From Oscillospiraceae bacterium (GTDB taxonomy: Bacteria; Bacillota; Clostridia; Oscillospirales; Ruminococcaceae), in the NCBI GenBank assembly GCA_014799385.1, contig JAAVIC010000001.1, forward strand, positions 1 through 64,000: DNA of 64,000 nucleotides, read 5' to 3'. How positions within the stretch are numbered: position 1 is the first letter of the stretch; every line of letters begins with the position of its first letter. A model generated the notes under the pieces. The model was not told the DNA's origin. It saw only the letters and a list, made by a program, of their open reading frames with translations, and searched no databases. The translations under genes and the position numbers were made by a program. Positions 16,116 through 24,607 of this stretch are shown in pieces.

Positions 16116-18148
16116 TGGGCGGGCTGTATACCCGGCTTGCGGCGGTTGGAATCCGCAAGAACGGCAAGTCATACGCGCCGTACATTATGACTTGCTCGTT
16201 GATGATTATGATTTTCTACATCGTGTCATTCCTCAGCAACAACTACTTGCTTGGAGAAATGCCCGGCGGCGATGGAATGGCATTGATTCTGGCGGTCGGC
16301 ACGGTGGTTATGGCGATTTTCTCGGCGATTTTCCTGTTCTACACCAACTCTTTTCTGATTAAACGGCGAAAGAAAGAGTTCGGCTTGTACAATATTCTGG
16401 GGCTTGGAAAATGGCAGATAGCCCGTGTGCTGATGATTGAAACGCTGCTTGTGTATTTGATTTCGATGATTGCGGGTCTGGGATTCGGAATCCTATTCTC
16501 AAAGCTGGCGGAAATGCTGGCGGCTCGTATGCTTGCGGCGAACCTCAGCTACACGTTTTACGTGGATTTGACGAGCGTGATCATTGCGTTTATCTGGTTC
16601 GCAATTGTATTTGTGGTGATTCTGCTGAACTCACTGCGGCAGCTTTACTTCTCAAAGCCTATTGAACTCCTTCGCAGCGGTAATGTCGGCGAACGTCCTC
16701 CGCGGACGAATATCCCCGGAGCGGTCATCGGGACGATTCTGCTCGGTATCGCGTATTATCTCGCGGTTACGGTCAAAAATCCCGAAGAGGCTGTGCCTCT
16801 GTTTATGCTCGCGGTGATTATGGTAATGATTGCCACATTTCTGCTGTTTATCGCGGGGAGCGTGGTTTTGTGCAGACTATTGCAGAAAAACAAACGTTAT
16901 TACTATCAGACGGGTCACTTTGTTTCGGTTTCGCAGATGGCTTACCGTATGCGGCGGAACGGCGCGGGGCTTGCCTCAATATGCATTCTCGCGACAATGG
17001 TTCTGGTGACGATTTCCTCCACAACAACACTGTTTATCGGAATCGGCGACTATGTTAAAAAGAATTTCCCCTATGACATTACCGCGACGGTTTATGGAGG
17101 AAACCAAGAAACATTTGAGCAATATATAAAGATGTTTGACGAAAAAGTCACGGAGCTTGGCTACACGCCGCAGAACCAATCCACAAAAGTCTATCTTGAT
17201 TTGCGGCACGATATGGTTATCGAGAATATGGGCGTGCCGATTCCCGAGGACGAGAACGATCCCAACGCAATGTATCTTCAGAATGCGTGCGTGTACCTGC
17301 TTGACGACTTTGAGGATGTCAAAAGCGGAATCCCCCAGCTGGGAGAGGGCGAAATTGCCGTATACGAGCCGACAACGGATTTCCTCAAGCACGCGGGAAC
17401 GCTGAAAATCAAGAATGGCAAAGAGTACAAGATAATCCCCGTTGAACACGAACTTACGTTCGACAAGGATACCTATTACGCTTCGCATGGCGTGTCGCTG
17501 TATCTGTTCACAAAAGACGCTGCGGCAATTAAGGAAATAAGCTGTAATCAAGACGATTTTTACGGCGAGGAGTCCACCCCGTACGGCCTGAGGTTTATTT
17601 ATTCGTTTGACGCGACCGAGGGTGGAACTCCCACGGACGAACTGGAGCGGCTTGTTATGGAACTGGAAAATCTTCCGAGGATTTGGGACGATAAATTGAA
17701 TATGGGCGGATTTGACATAGATACTCAGCTTTCGTTCCGCGAGAATATGTGCGGCTATTACAGCGGGCTGTTCTTCCTCGGCGTGCTGATGGGCGGGGTG
17801 TTTATCCTCTCCGTAGCGCTTATTATGTACTACAAACAGGTTTCCGAGGGCTATGAGGACGTGGAACGGTTCAGGATTCTGCGTAAGGTAGGAATGTCCA
17901 AACGCGAGATAAAGTCGGCTATCGGGTCACAGGTATTGGTGACGTTCTTTTTGCCGCTTATTTCTGCGGGAGTTCATATGCTGTTTGCGTTCCCGATCGT
18001 TACACAGCTTTTGAGGATGTTCGATATGACGAATACAGGGCTGTTTGCGTTGACAACGCTCGGCAGCTACATCCTGTTTGCGGTGATTTACATCATCGTA
18101 TATAAAGTAACTTCCAAAAGCTACAATAATATAGTATCCGGCGAATAA
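16115..18148 (+). CDS. bceB: BceB-type ABC transporter permease
   Basis: 677 residues with the family topology: about ten transmembrane helices arranged as one, three, two, one and three, and a large extracellular domain (about 305-535) between helices seven and eight. FtsX-type segments include FLIKRRKKEFGLYNILGLG near helix three and RILRKVGMSKREIKS near the C-terminus. The external domain, of about 230 residues, is thought to bind the peptide target in this family. The gene overlaps bceA by one base (TAATG), so expression is coupled. Confidence 0.9.
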   Translation: MGGLYTRLAAVGIRKNGKSYAPYIMTCSLMIMIFYIVSFLSNNYLLGEMPGGDGMALILAVGTVVMAIFSAIFLFYTNSFLIKRRKKEFGLYNILGLGKWQIARVLMIETLLVYLISMIAGLGFGILFSKLAEMLAARMLAANLSYTFYVDLTSVIIAFIWFAIVFVVILLNSLRQLYFSKPIELLRSGNVGERPPRTNIPGAVIGTILLGIAYYLAVTVKNPEEAVPLFMLAVIMVMIATFLLFIAGSVVLCRLLQKNKRYYYQTGHFVSVSQMAYRMRRNGAGLASICILATMVLVTISSTTTLFIGIGDYVKKNFPYDITATVYGGNQETFEQYIKMFDEKVTELGYTPQNQSTKVYLDLRHDMVIENMGVPIPEDENDPNAMYLQNACVYLLDDFEDVKSGIPQLGEGEIAVYEPTTDFLKHAGTLKIKNGKEYKIIPVEHELTFDKDTYYASHGVSLYLFTKDAAAIKEISCNQDDFYGEESTPYGLRFIYSFDATEGGTPTDELERLVMELENLPRIWDDKLNMGGFDIDTQLSFRENMCGYYSGLFFLGVLMGGVFILSVALIMYYKQVSEGYEDVERFRILRKVGMSKREIKSAIGSQVLVTFFLPLISAGVHMLFAFPIVTQLLRMFDMTNTGLFALTTLGSYILFAVIYIIVYKVTSKSYNNIVSGE

Positions 18149-18159
18149 AAGTAAGGATT

Positions 18160-18317
18160 GGTATCTCAATTTGCTTTTCAAATATTTTGGTATCTCAATT
18201 TGCTTTTCAAATATTATGGCACGTTATAATCCAAAATAACCAACAGGCGGCTAATGCAAATTCAAAACGCGTCGCTCAGCGAACATGCTTGAATTTGCCA
18301 ATTAAAATAAAGGGTGG
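18160..18317 (+). repeat. 5'-leader palindromic repeat, copy G, with a direct repeat
   Basis: GGTATCTCAATTTGCTTTTC occurs twice in tandem (about 18160 and 18190). Then the leader-repeat preamble CACGTTATAATCC, arm TGCAAATTCAAAACGCG and closing arm TTGAATTTGCCA lead to AAATAAAGGGTGG, the ribosome binding site of the next gene. Confidence 0.65.
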
Positions 18318-18321
18318 TATT

Positions 18322-19032
18322 ATGAAAAAGGTTATCAAGCGAATTTTGATCGTTATCGCAATTCTGGCGGGAATTTGCGTTTGTGTGGTCGGGTTCTTTG
18401 CAATAAAGGGGGCTATCATGTGGAATGACGCAAAATCCGCGAATCCAATAACGCAAACGGTAGAGCGGCTGCGCGCCGAGAAAGGGTTCGTCAAATACGA
18501 GGATATGCCACAATTCTACATAGACGCGGTGGTTTCGGTCGAGGACAGGAAGTTCTTCACTCACGGCGGAATTAACCCGAAGTCCATTGCCAGAGCGTTA
18601 TTGCACGATATTTCCACGCTGTCGCTTGAACAGGGCGGCTCCACCATTACTCAGCAGGTTGCGAAAAATTTGTGGTTTACGCAGGAGAAACGGCTCGAAC
18701 GCAAGTTCGCTGAGGTGTTCGCGGCATTCGACCTCGAAAAGGAGCTGTCCAAAGAGGAAATTTTCGAGCTGTATGTCAACTCAATTTACTTCGGGTGTGG
18801 TTATTACGGAATTTCCGCCGCCGCGAACGGTCATTACGGAAAGTCCGTGGACGAGCTTTCGGACTATGAATGCGCGATGTTAGCGGGGCTTCCGAACGCG
18901 CCCTCAATCTACCTCCCCAACGAAAATCCCGGGCTTGCACGGCGGCGGTTGGAGTTGGTTCTGGACAGTATGCTGAACAACGGTGCGATTTCCCAAGAGA
19001 AGCGTGACGAGGTTTCACAGGCGGGCAATTAA
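18322..19032 (+). CDS. Monofunctional peptidoglycan glycosyltransferase (GT51)
   Basis: A 236-residue membrane-anchored enzyme that polymerises lipid II. One N-terminal helix (about 6-28) anchors it. The catalytic region has VVSVEDRKFFTHGG with the general-base Glu, GGSTITQQVAKNLWF, ERKFAEVFAAFDLEKELSK and NSIYFGCGYYGISAAA, covering the five GT51 motifs. There is no transpeptidase domain, so it matches MtgA-like or SgtB-like proteins. The start at 18322 is chosen for its ribosome binding site in the leader repeat; the longer ORF reads through the palindrome. Confidence 0.92.
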   Translation: MKKVIKRILIVIAILAGICVCVVGFFAIKGAIMWNDAKSANPITQTVERLRAEKGFVKYEDMPQFYIDAVVSVEDRKFFTHGGINPKSIARALLHDISTLSLEQGGSTITQQVAKNLWFTQEKRLERKFAEVFAAFDLEKELSKEEIFELYVNSIYFGCGYYGISAAANGHYGKSVDELSDYECAMLAGLPNAPSIYLPNENPGLARRRLELVLDSMLNNGAISQEKRDEVSQAGN

Positions 19033-19044
19033 TCAGGAGGATTT

Positions 19045-19398
19045 ATGAAAAAAGTCATCATTACGGTCATCATTTCAATTATTCTTGCACTTGCGGCAGT
19101 GTTTGTTGTTTCATCATTTCTGTTCGGCAACAAGAGCTATTTCTACACGCAGATCGACAACACCAAATACACGGTTTCCCACCAAAAGGACAAGACCTAT
19201 TATACATATCAGCTAACTGCCTACGACGAGGACGGCAAAGAACACGAATGGAGCTTCGACACCCTCCGTGAGCTTCGCAGTCTTGCGTACCTGAAACTTG
19301 AAACATCGGCGATGGGTGTAATAAACTGGGAGGAGGTTCAATGGTCGGAGATTCCCTCCGCCGCACAAGAGAAACTACGAAAATATTTCTCGTTCTAG
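19045..19398 (+). CDS. YxeA-family (DUF1093-like) exported protein
   Basis: 117 residues with an N-terminal hydrophobic segment (about 3-28) that is a signal anchor. The rest, with YFYTQIDNTKYTVSHQKDKTYYTYQL and EWSFDTLRELRSLAYLKLE (quoted in parts: SYFYTQIDNTKY; FDTLRELRSLAYLKLE), resembles the small YxeA fold. An AGGAGG site lies seven bases before ATG, 12 bases after the glycosyltransferase stop, so it is probably in the same operon. Function in this family is unknown; a cell-surface role is inferred. Confidence 0.7.
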   Translation: MKKVIITVIISIILALAAVFVVSSFLFGNKSYFYTQIDNTKYTVSHQKDKTYYTYQLTAYDEDGKEHEWSFDTLRELRSLAYLKLETSAMGVINWEEVQWSEIPSAAQEKLRKYFSF

Positions 19399-19447
19399 CG
19401 ATATATGAGAATTATCGGACAATTCAAGAAAAATTTTCAAAAACCCC

Positions 19448-19476
19448 TTGACAAATCAAGTTAATCGTGGTATAAT
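19448..19476 (+). promoter_or_regulatory. tRNA-Arg(ACG) promoter
   Basis: Perfect TTGACA (19448-19453) and TATAAT (19471-19476) with a 17-base spacer, 34 bases before the tRNA. Confidence 0.9.
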
Positions 19477-19510
19477 AATATCGTTGTCGGAGTTCCGACA
19501 GCGATGTTAT

Positions 19511-19587
19511 GCGCCTGTAGCTCAGCTGGATAGAGTATTTGGCTACGAACCAAAGGGTCGGGGGTTCGAATCCCTCCAGGCGTACCA
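19511..19587 (+). tRNA. tRNA-Arg(ACG)
   Basis: Cloverleaf with acceptor GCGCCTG/CAGGCGT, D-arm GCTCAGCTGGATAGAGT, anticodon loop CTACGAA and T-arm GGGGGTTCGAATCCCTC. CCA is encoded. The ACG anticodon, presumably modified to ICG, reads CGU, CGC and CGA codons. Confidence 0.95.
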
Positions 19588-19596
19588 ATCGAGGAA

Positions 19597-19626
19597 AATC
19601 CCCTTGCTTTCGCAAGGGGATTTTTT
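19597..19626 (+). terminator. Terminator after tRNA-Arg(ACG)
   Basis: AATCCCCTTGC and GCAAGGGGATT arms around TTTC, followed by TTTT. Confidence 0.9.
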
Positions 19627-19775
19627 CTCGACGCAATGGCATTTGCGGCTCGCCTTTGGCGAACCGCAAACGCTCATTGCTAGCGCACTTTTTCCTTTGC
19701 GGACTTCGTCCGCAATTTTGCTTCGCAAAACCGGAAAAAGTGCGCGGGTTTGTTCTTCTCTTATGAAAATCTTTT
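19627..19775 (+). repeat. tRNA-downstream palindromic repeat T1
   Basis: Starts CTCGACGCAATGGCATTTGC, holds a hairpin TTTGCGG/CCGCAAA, then GCTCATTGCTAGCGCACTTT and a second hairpin ending AAAGTGCGC. Two other copies follow tRNA terminators at 21859-22018 and 47617-47760. Confidence 0.65.
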
Positions 19776-19800
19776 TGGTAACAATGTCACAGTCTAGGAT

Positions 19801-19829
19801 AATCCCCATGCTTACACAAGGGGATTTTT
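19801..19829 (+). terminator. Second terminator-like hairpin
   Basis: AATCCCCATG...CAAGGGGATT with TTTTT. It resembles the tRNA terminator at 19597 and may be a relic of another transcription unit. Confidence 0.6.
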
Positions 19830-19977
19830 GCTTGCTATAATGATGCAGCTGACTTTTAACAGTCAACCGTTTCAGCATCCGGTCTTGGTGATTTTCACTA
19901 TACACGCTACAAATTTTTTGTCGATTTCGCCGAAAATCCGTTTTTGCATTATTTTATGCCCTCCAAGCCGAAGTTTT

Positions 19978-19987
19978 ATGCTATAAT
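19978..19987 (+). promoter_or_regulatory. Extended -10 promoter of the beta-helix surface protein
   Basis: TATGCTATAAT gives an extended -10 (TGnTATAAT). No good -35 lies 16-18 bases upstream. It is 38 bases before the start codon. Confidence 0.55.
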
Positions 19988-20025
19988 ATAAATATAGGAA
20001 CATAACTAAAAGCGAGGGTATACTT

Positions 20026-21768
20026 ATGTTTATCTCAAAAAGAAATATGAAGTATATTTTAATTACAATCGCGGCGGCAATGACGGCTGCGGTTGTTTTG
20101 GTGTTTGCGGTGAAACGTCCCGCAACGGCGGATACGCCCGAACACCAAAGTCACAACAATGTAGAATGGACAGAGTGGACGGACACTGACGAACTCCCGA
20201 CAAGCGGAAGCATTTACCTTTCGGACGATGTAACTCTGTCGTCAACAATAACACTGGACGGTGACCTTACGCTGTGCCTGAACGGGCACTCGATAAGCGG
20301 AACAACAACTAAATTCACTGTTCCGGAGAACACAACCTTAAACATCTGCGATTGCAGCACTGGGGAAAGCGGGAAATTGACGGGGACGACAGATGATTCC
20401 GCCGTAATTGTTGATGGCGGTACTTTCAATTTGTACAGCGGCGAGATTTCGGATAACAAAATAACCGCTGACAGCAAAAATGGCGGCGGAGTATGTGTTG
20501 AATATGGCTATTTTGAAATGTACGATGGTATAATTTCGGACAACACCGCAGCAGAAAACGGCGGTGGAGTATGTGTTGACTCAAATGGTATTTTGACTAT
20601 TAACGGCGGCGAAATTTCCGACAACACCGCAAACCAAAACGGTGGTGGTGTATATTTAAACCGTTCTATGGGACCTAACAACAATGTGAAGGACTTCACA
20701 ATTTCCGGCAACACCGCAACAGACGGCGGCGGTGTATATTTAAAAAACGGTATTTTTGTGATAAACAATGGAACGAACACAATCTCGGAAAACAAGGCAA
20801 CCGGCAACGGCGGCGGCGTATATTATTCTGACGGTATGTTTGTAATTAACGGTGCTGCCAATATAACCGACAACCATAAGACTACCAAGACCAAAAGCGA
20901 TACAGATACCGCTAACAATGTTTATCTTCCCAACGGTAAAACCATTACAATAGGCGGTTTTAACGCCGCTAATTCGGAGATAGGCGTTACTGTTGAAAAT
21001 CCTGCCGTGAACTGCCAAGCATATGTTCCCGTTACAAGTAGTTGCTCCTCGGGTACTGAAAACGGTTTCACATCGGACGATGAGGATTGTGATGTGATGT
21101 ATGCCAACGGTGTTGTGAATCTGACCGGTCCTCACGATTGGGAGGATGGCGAAATTACACCACCTACTTGCACGGAGGACGGTGAAAAGCCTGTTATCTG
21201 CACCATCTGCACCAAAGCAACGACCAAGGCGATACCCGCAACAGGACATGATTGGGGCAAGTGGGAAACCGATGATGATAATCATTGGAAAACTTGCCAA
21301 AACGGCTGCGGAACACAAAGTGAAGAAGATGGTGAGCATACGTGGGACAATGATGAGGGCGTAGTTACGACACCGGCAACTACCACCTCAACGGGTGTGA
21401 GAACCTATACCTGCACAGTTTGCCAACATCAGAAAACGGAAAATATACCTAAGCTCGAAAACAGCGACCCTGACAACAGCACCACGAGCAGTAGTACCCC
21501 GAGTGGTGGTGGCGGCGGAACGCGTCCGATTGAGAGTGAACTGAGTGAAAGTACCCCGACAGAGAGCAGCGAAACTCCTCCCGAAAGCAGCGATCCCACA
21601 CCAAGCGAGAGCGATTCTTCGAGCGAGGAAAGCAGTTCCGAGCCGAGTGAAGTCGCGCCGCCCATAAGCGACAATCCCCCAACGGGAATCGCGGTTTCAA
21701 TGTTACCCGTGGCTTCTCTGCTGACGATTTTAGCAATTGCCGCCAAGCGGAAACACACAAAGAAATAA
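20026..21768 (+). CDS. Sortase-anchored surface protein with right-handed beta-helix
   Basis: 580 residues, exported. Signal peptide about 1-36. A beta-helix region (about 60-310) is built from repeats such as SDNTAANQNGGGVYL and NGGGVYYSDG. It is followed by two Cys-rich modules (HDWEDGEITPPTC, CTVCQHQKTENI) common in clostridial surface proteins, a Ser/Thr/Glu-rich wall-spanning linker (about 485-545), then the sorting signal NPPTG, a hydrophobic helix and KRKHTKK. NPPTG is an LPXTG-like variant. Adhesion or polysaccharide binding is plausible, but no catalytic residues are recognised. Confidence 0.85.
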   Translation: MFISKRNMKYILITIAAAMTAAVVLVFAVKRPATADTPEHQSHNNVEWTEWTDTDELPTSGSIYLSDDVTLSSTITLDGDLTLCLNGHSISGTTTKFTVPENTTLNICDCSTGESGKLTGTTDDSAVIVDGGTFNLYSGEISDNKITADSKNGGGVCVEYGYFEMYDGIISDNTAAENGGGVCVDSNGILTINGGEISDNTANQNGGGVYLNRSMGPNNNVKDFTISGNTATDGGGVYLKNGIFVINNGTNTISENKATGNGGGVYYSDGMFVINGAANITDNHKTTKTKSDTDTANNVYLPNGKTITIGGFNAANSEIGVTVENPAVNCQAYVPVTSSCSSGTENGFTSDDEDCDVMYANGVVNLTGPHDWEDGEITPPTCTEDGEKPVICTICTKATTKAIPATGHDWGKWETDDDNHWKTCQNGCGTQSEEDGEHTWDNDEGVVTTPATTTSTGVRTYTCTVCQHQKTENIPKLENSDPDNSTTSSSTPSGGGGGTRPIESELSESTPTESSETPPESSDPTPSESDSSSEESSSEPSEVAPPISDNPPTGIAVSMLPVASLLTILAIAAKRKHTKK

Positions 21769-21858
21769 CAGTTATCCCAAACAACTGTAACGGTAGTTCG
21801 GGATTATCTTTCAATTTTATATTACAGTTGTCTTGCATTCAATAGCATATTTTTTATA

Positions 21859-22018
21859 AGAGAAGAACGACTCCGCGCAGTTTTTGCGTATTTTGCGCAG
21901 AGCGCAAAATTGCATTACCATTAGGGCAATGCACAAACCTGTTTGACGCAAAAAGTGCGCTGGCAATGAGCGTTTGCGCACTCCGCGAAGCGGGGTGTAC
22001 AAACGCCATTGCGCCATA
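21859..22018 (-). repeat. tRNA-downstream palindromic repeat T2
   Basis: In minus sense it starts GGCGCAATGGCGTTTG after the tRNA operon terminator and contains GCTCATTGCCAGCGCACTTT, matching T1. The arms differ in sequence but remain complementary. Confidence 0.6.
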
Positions 22019-22051
22019 TGAAATATCCCTACGCTTTGCGTAGGGATATTT
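22019..22051 (-). terminator. Hairpin after the four-tRNA operon
   Basis: GAAATATCCCTACGC and its complement GCGTAGGGATATTTC around AAA. The T-run is short, so termination strength is uncertain. Confidence 0.6.
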
Positions 22052-22055
22052 CATA

Positions 22056-22131
22056 TGGTTGGGATAGTTGGATTCGAACCAACGGAATGACAGAGTCAAA
22101 GTCTGTTGCCTTACCACTTGGCTATATCCCA
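22056..22131 (-). tRNA. tRNA-Gln(TTG)
   Basis: Minus-strand cloverleaf with acceptor TGGGATA, D-arm GCCAAGTGGTAAGGC, anticodon loop CTTTGAC and T-arm GTTGGTTCGAATCCAAC. CCA is encoded. Last gene of the tRNA operon. Confidence 0.95.
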
Positions 22132-22195
22132 ATAGATGTAAGAGGCTAGAGGTAAGAATTTTCATCTTACATCTAACCTCTTACCGATGAAAAAA

Positions 22196-22273
22196 TGGGG
22201 TGGGTAGTGGGAATCGAACCCACGATCTTCAGGACCACAATCTGACGCCTTAACCGACTGGGCTATACCCACC
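22196..22273 (-). tRNA. tRNA-His(GTG)
   Basis: Minus-strand cloverleaf with acceptor GTGGGTA, an extra G at -1 opposite discriminator C73 (the histidine identity pair), anticodon loop TTGTGGT and T-arm GTGGGTTCGATTCCCAC. Confidence 0.95.
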
Positions 22274-22346
22274 ATGTGGAAATTAGAAATTTGAGAGGTA
22301 AGAAAACATATTATAATCTTTTACATCTAAATCTCTAACCTCTAAT

Positions 22347-22423
22347 TGGTACGCCATGAGGGATTCGAACCTTCGACCTACCGCTTAGAAGGCGGTTGCT
22401 CTATCCAACTGAGCTAATGACGC
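22347..22423 (-). tRNA. tRNA-Arg(TCT)
   Basis: Minus-strand cloverleaf with acceptor GCGTCAT/ATGGCGT, anticodon loop CTTCTAA (reads AGA and AGG), T-arm GAAGGTTCGAATCCCTC and encoded CCA. Confidence 0.95.
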
Positions 22424-22488
22424 GCGTAGGGCAATGCCGTAGGCGAATGCCAAACAAATAAACAAAATCCACCGAGAAACGGCGGAAA

Positions 22489-22562
<74 letters not shown>

Positions 22563-22578
22563 GATTCAATGCTTTATT

Positions 22579-22607
22579 ATTATACCATACTTTTACGGAT
22601 TTGTCAA
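22579..22607 (-). promoter_or_regulatory. Promoter of the four-tRNA operon
   Basis: On the minus strand TTGACA (22607-22602) and TATAAT (22584-22579) with a 17-base spacer, 16 bases before tRNA-Gly. Confidence 0.9.
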
Positions 22608-22650
22608 GGGGTTTTTTATAATTTTTTTATTTTTTATCAAATTTTGTCTA

Positions 22651-22902
22651 GAGCGTGTTCACATCAACGCTCAACGCCCGTCTTGGTGCAAACGCCTTTT
22701 ATGCGCGGCATCCGTGCCGCACTTGGGCGTTTGCCTTAAGACATCGTGTCTTTCGGCTGATTTTCCGCATAACTTCGTTGAAGATTCTTGAAGAGACGAC
22801 GGAACGTCGTCTGATACATTACAGTACGTCTGCGAATTTTCGCCTTGTTCTGCGAAAAATCCGCTTCGAAATCCGAGCGTTTCGGTTAATGTGAACACGC
22901 TC
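22651..22902. mobile_element. MITE-like palindromic element 1
   Basis: Perfect 14-bp terminal inverted repeats GAGCGTGTTCACAT enclose about 225 bases with nested hairpins, including GCGCGGCATCCGTGCCGCAC flanked by GCAAACGCC/GGCGTTTGC. No ORF on either strand. The deleted copy at 5866-5887 shares the ends. Confidence 0.65.
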
Positions 22903-22986
22903 CAAAACCTCTCGAAACACATATAACCTTGCGGTTCTCCCCCCCGCTTGCAGCGGGGAGAGCCGCCGTTCTCTATCGGTATTTGC

Positions 22987-24429
22987 TTACTTTTCCTTAT
23001 TGTTTACGCGGTCGACAAAGGTCTGCGCATCGTTCAGAATCTTATCGTACTTGGTGTCGCCGCTTGAAATCACACTCTTAAAGAACGACAGCAGTTTTTT
23101 GTTGGAGTCCTGACCCATAACGCGCCGCGCGACATATTCATGAGCCGCCGACAGCTCGGAATTGTCCATGACCGCGATGGCAAAGTCCACAAAACGCTTT
23201 GTGTCGGTAAACTGCAAATAGTTGCATGCCGTAACAATGCTCGAATAATAATTCGGAGATACGATAATCTCCCCGTTGCACTCCACATCACCGGCAAGCA
23301 AGCAGTTGAGCTGCGCGTCGGAAAGGCTGTCGATTGCGTAAGCGGAGCTTATCATCTCGCTGTCGGGCATCTTATCCGCAGCGTCCAAAACGGGAAACGG
23401 AAGAACGTTGTTGCTTACGGATTTGCGCCGCATAGTGCCGAGCTTAGCAATCAGCGTGTTGAAATTTCGCGGCTTGTATTCCGCTCTGCCCTCGATAAGC
23501 ATTTTAAGCATCTCTTTCGGAATGTCGGCGAGCGGGAGCTTCACAGACGCGCTGCGGAAACCCGTCACGCCATCGCTTACGGGAACAAGCTCCTCGAGTT
23601 GGGGGGACGGCGCGGGCGCCTTTGTCTGCTTCTCGGTATTCTCGGGATTTTCGGAATCCTCCTCCGTTTCCTCGGTGGGAGCGGTTTTAACGGGTTGTGG
23701 GGGCGCTTTTACGGAGATCACATCGGTATAGGGCTCGGTGATCTTCTCGATAACCGCGCAAGTAAACGGAATCCCCCTTTCGGTACAGGAAGCCGCGCTG
23801 TGATGTCCCTTAAGCAACACGGAATGCAGCCCCGACAGATGATACGCGATACCGAGAACGCGCCGCGATTTCGCTGAATCATCGGTAGTCATCTTGGTGC
23901 GCGCCTGGAAATAGTCCAGCGGCTGACTCGGAATCAAAAAGCACGGTTTATACGCGCGGTTGCCGATAACGCGGCTGTGCTCCGCCGTTCCCTGAATCTC
24001 GTGCGAGATGTTGTATGCGCCCCAAAAGAAATTTCCGCTGCCGTCGGTGGGGTAATAATCCGACAGATAAGCGACATAAACTCCGTCCTGAAGTACGCCG
24101 AAAATGTCTTTAAGCGCGGAGCTGAGCGATTCTCCCTCATTGAGCTTCTTGTAACCAATGCCTATTGCCTCATTGATTTTAGGCTCATAGCCCTGAAATC
24201 CCGGGCAAAACGAAATCAGCTTGTCGCTTTGCTTATTGCCGAAATTCGGCGCGATAAGACTGATAATTGGGTCGTTGCCAATATAAAACAGGCGCGTAAG
24301 AGCACTCGCGCTGTTTTCGATATGACCGGCGCAGCAAGTGCCGATAATGCCATCGCCGTTTCGCACGGACACCAACAGCACGCTCTTTCCATTAATATCA
24401 ACGATCTCCGACTTTATTTCAGCCGCCAA
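22987..24429 (-). CDS. Uncharacterised 480-residue protein with ParB/Srx-like motif
   Basis: Soluble protein, no signal peptide. An N-terminal region (about 1-170) is unrecognised. Around residues 190-235 the segment LGIAYHLSGLHSVLLKGHHS followed by AASCTERGIPFTCAVIEKI resembles the GHHR-A-x(4)-G-x-P/V-CIVI core of ParB/sulfiredoxin-like domains, though Arg is Ser. An acidic Pro/Glu linker (about 240-285) separates it from a C-terminal domain of about 190 residues. The start is TTG 24429, with AAGGGG upstream from leader repeat copy H; no ATG is available nearby. Function unknown. Confidence 0.7.
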   Translation of the reverse strand: MAAEIKSEIVDINGKSVLLVSVRNGDGIIGTCCAGHIENSASALTRLFYIGNDPIISLIAPNFGNKQSDKLISFCPGFQGYEPKINEAIGIGYKKLNEGESLSSALKDIFGVLQDGVYVAYLSDYYPTDGSGNFFWGAYNISHEIQGTAEHSRVIGNRAYKPCFLIPSQPLDYFQARTKMTTDDSAKSRRVLGIAYHLSGLHSVLLKGHHSAASCTERGIPFTCAVIEKITEPYTDVISVKAPPQPVKTAPTEETEEDSENPENTEKQTKAPAPSPQLEELVPVSDGVTGFRSASVKLPLADIPKEMLKMLIEGRAEYKPRNFNTLIAKLGTMRRKSVSNNVLPFPVLDAADKMPDSEMISSAYAIDSLSDAQLNCLLAGDVECNGEIIVSPNYYSSIVTACNYLQFTDTKRFVDFAIAVMDNSELSAAHEYVARRVMGQDSNKKLLSFFKSVISSGDTKYDKILNDAQTFVDRVNNKEK

Positions 24430-24600
24430 AATTTCTCAACCCCTTATCTAAATTAGCAAATTCAAAACCACACAGACGAGCTTCGCTCGTCTGTGTTCGC
24501 CGAGCGAGCCACTGCACGCTACGCGTGCAGTGCCTCACTCGCGTTTTGAATTTGCACGAATCACCAAAAACTTGATACGAATTATAGCGTTCCGAATTTG
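24430..24600 (-). repeat. 5'-leader palindromic repeat, copy H
   Basis: In gene sense: CGCTATAATTCG, GTGCAAATTCAAAACGCGAG arm, hairpin with arms CACTGCACGC, hairpin with arms ACAGACGAGC, closing arm TTTTGAATTTGCTA and GATAAGGGG. Confidence 0.75.
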
Positions 24601-24607
24601 CGCACTT

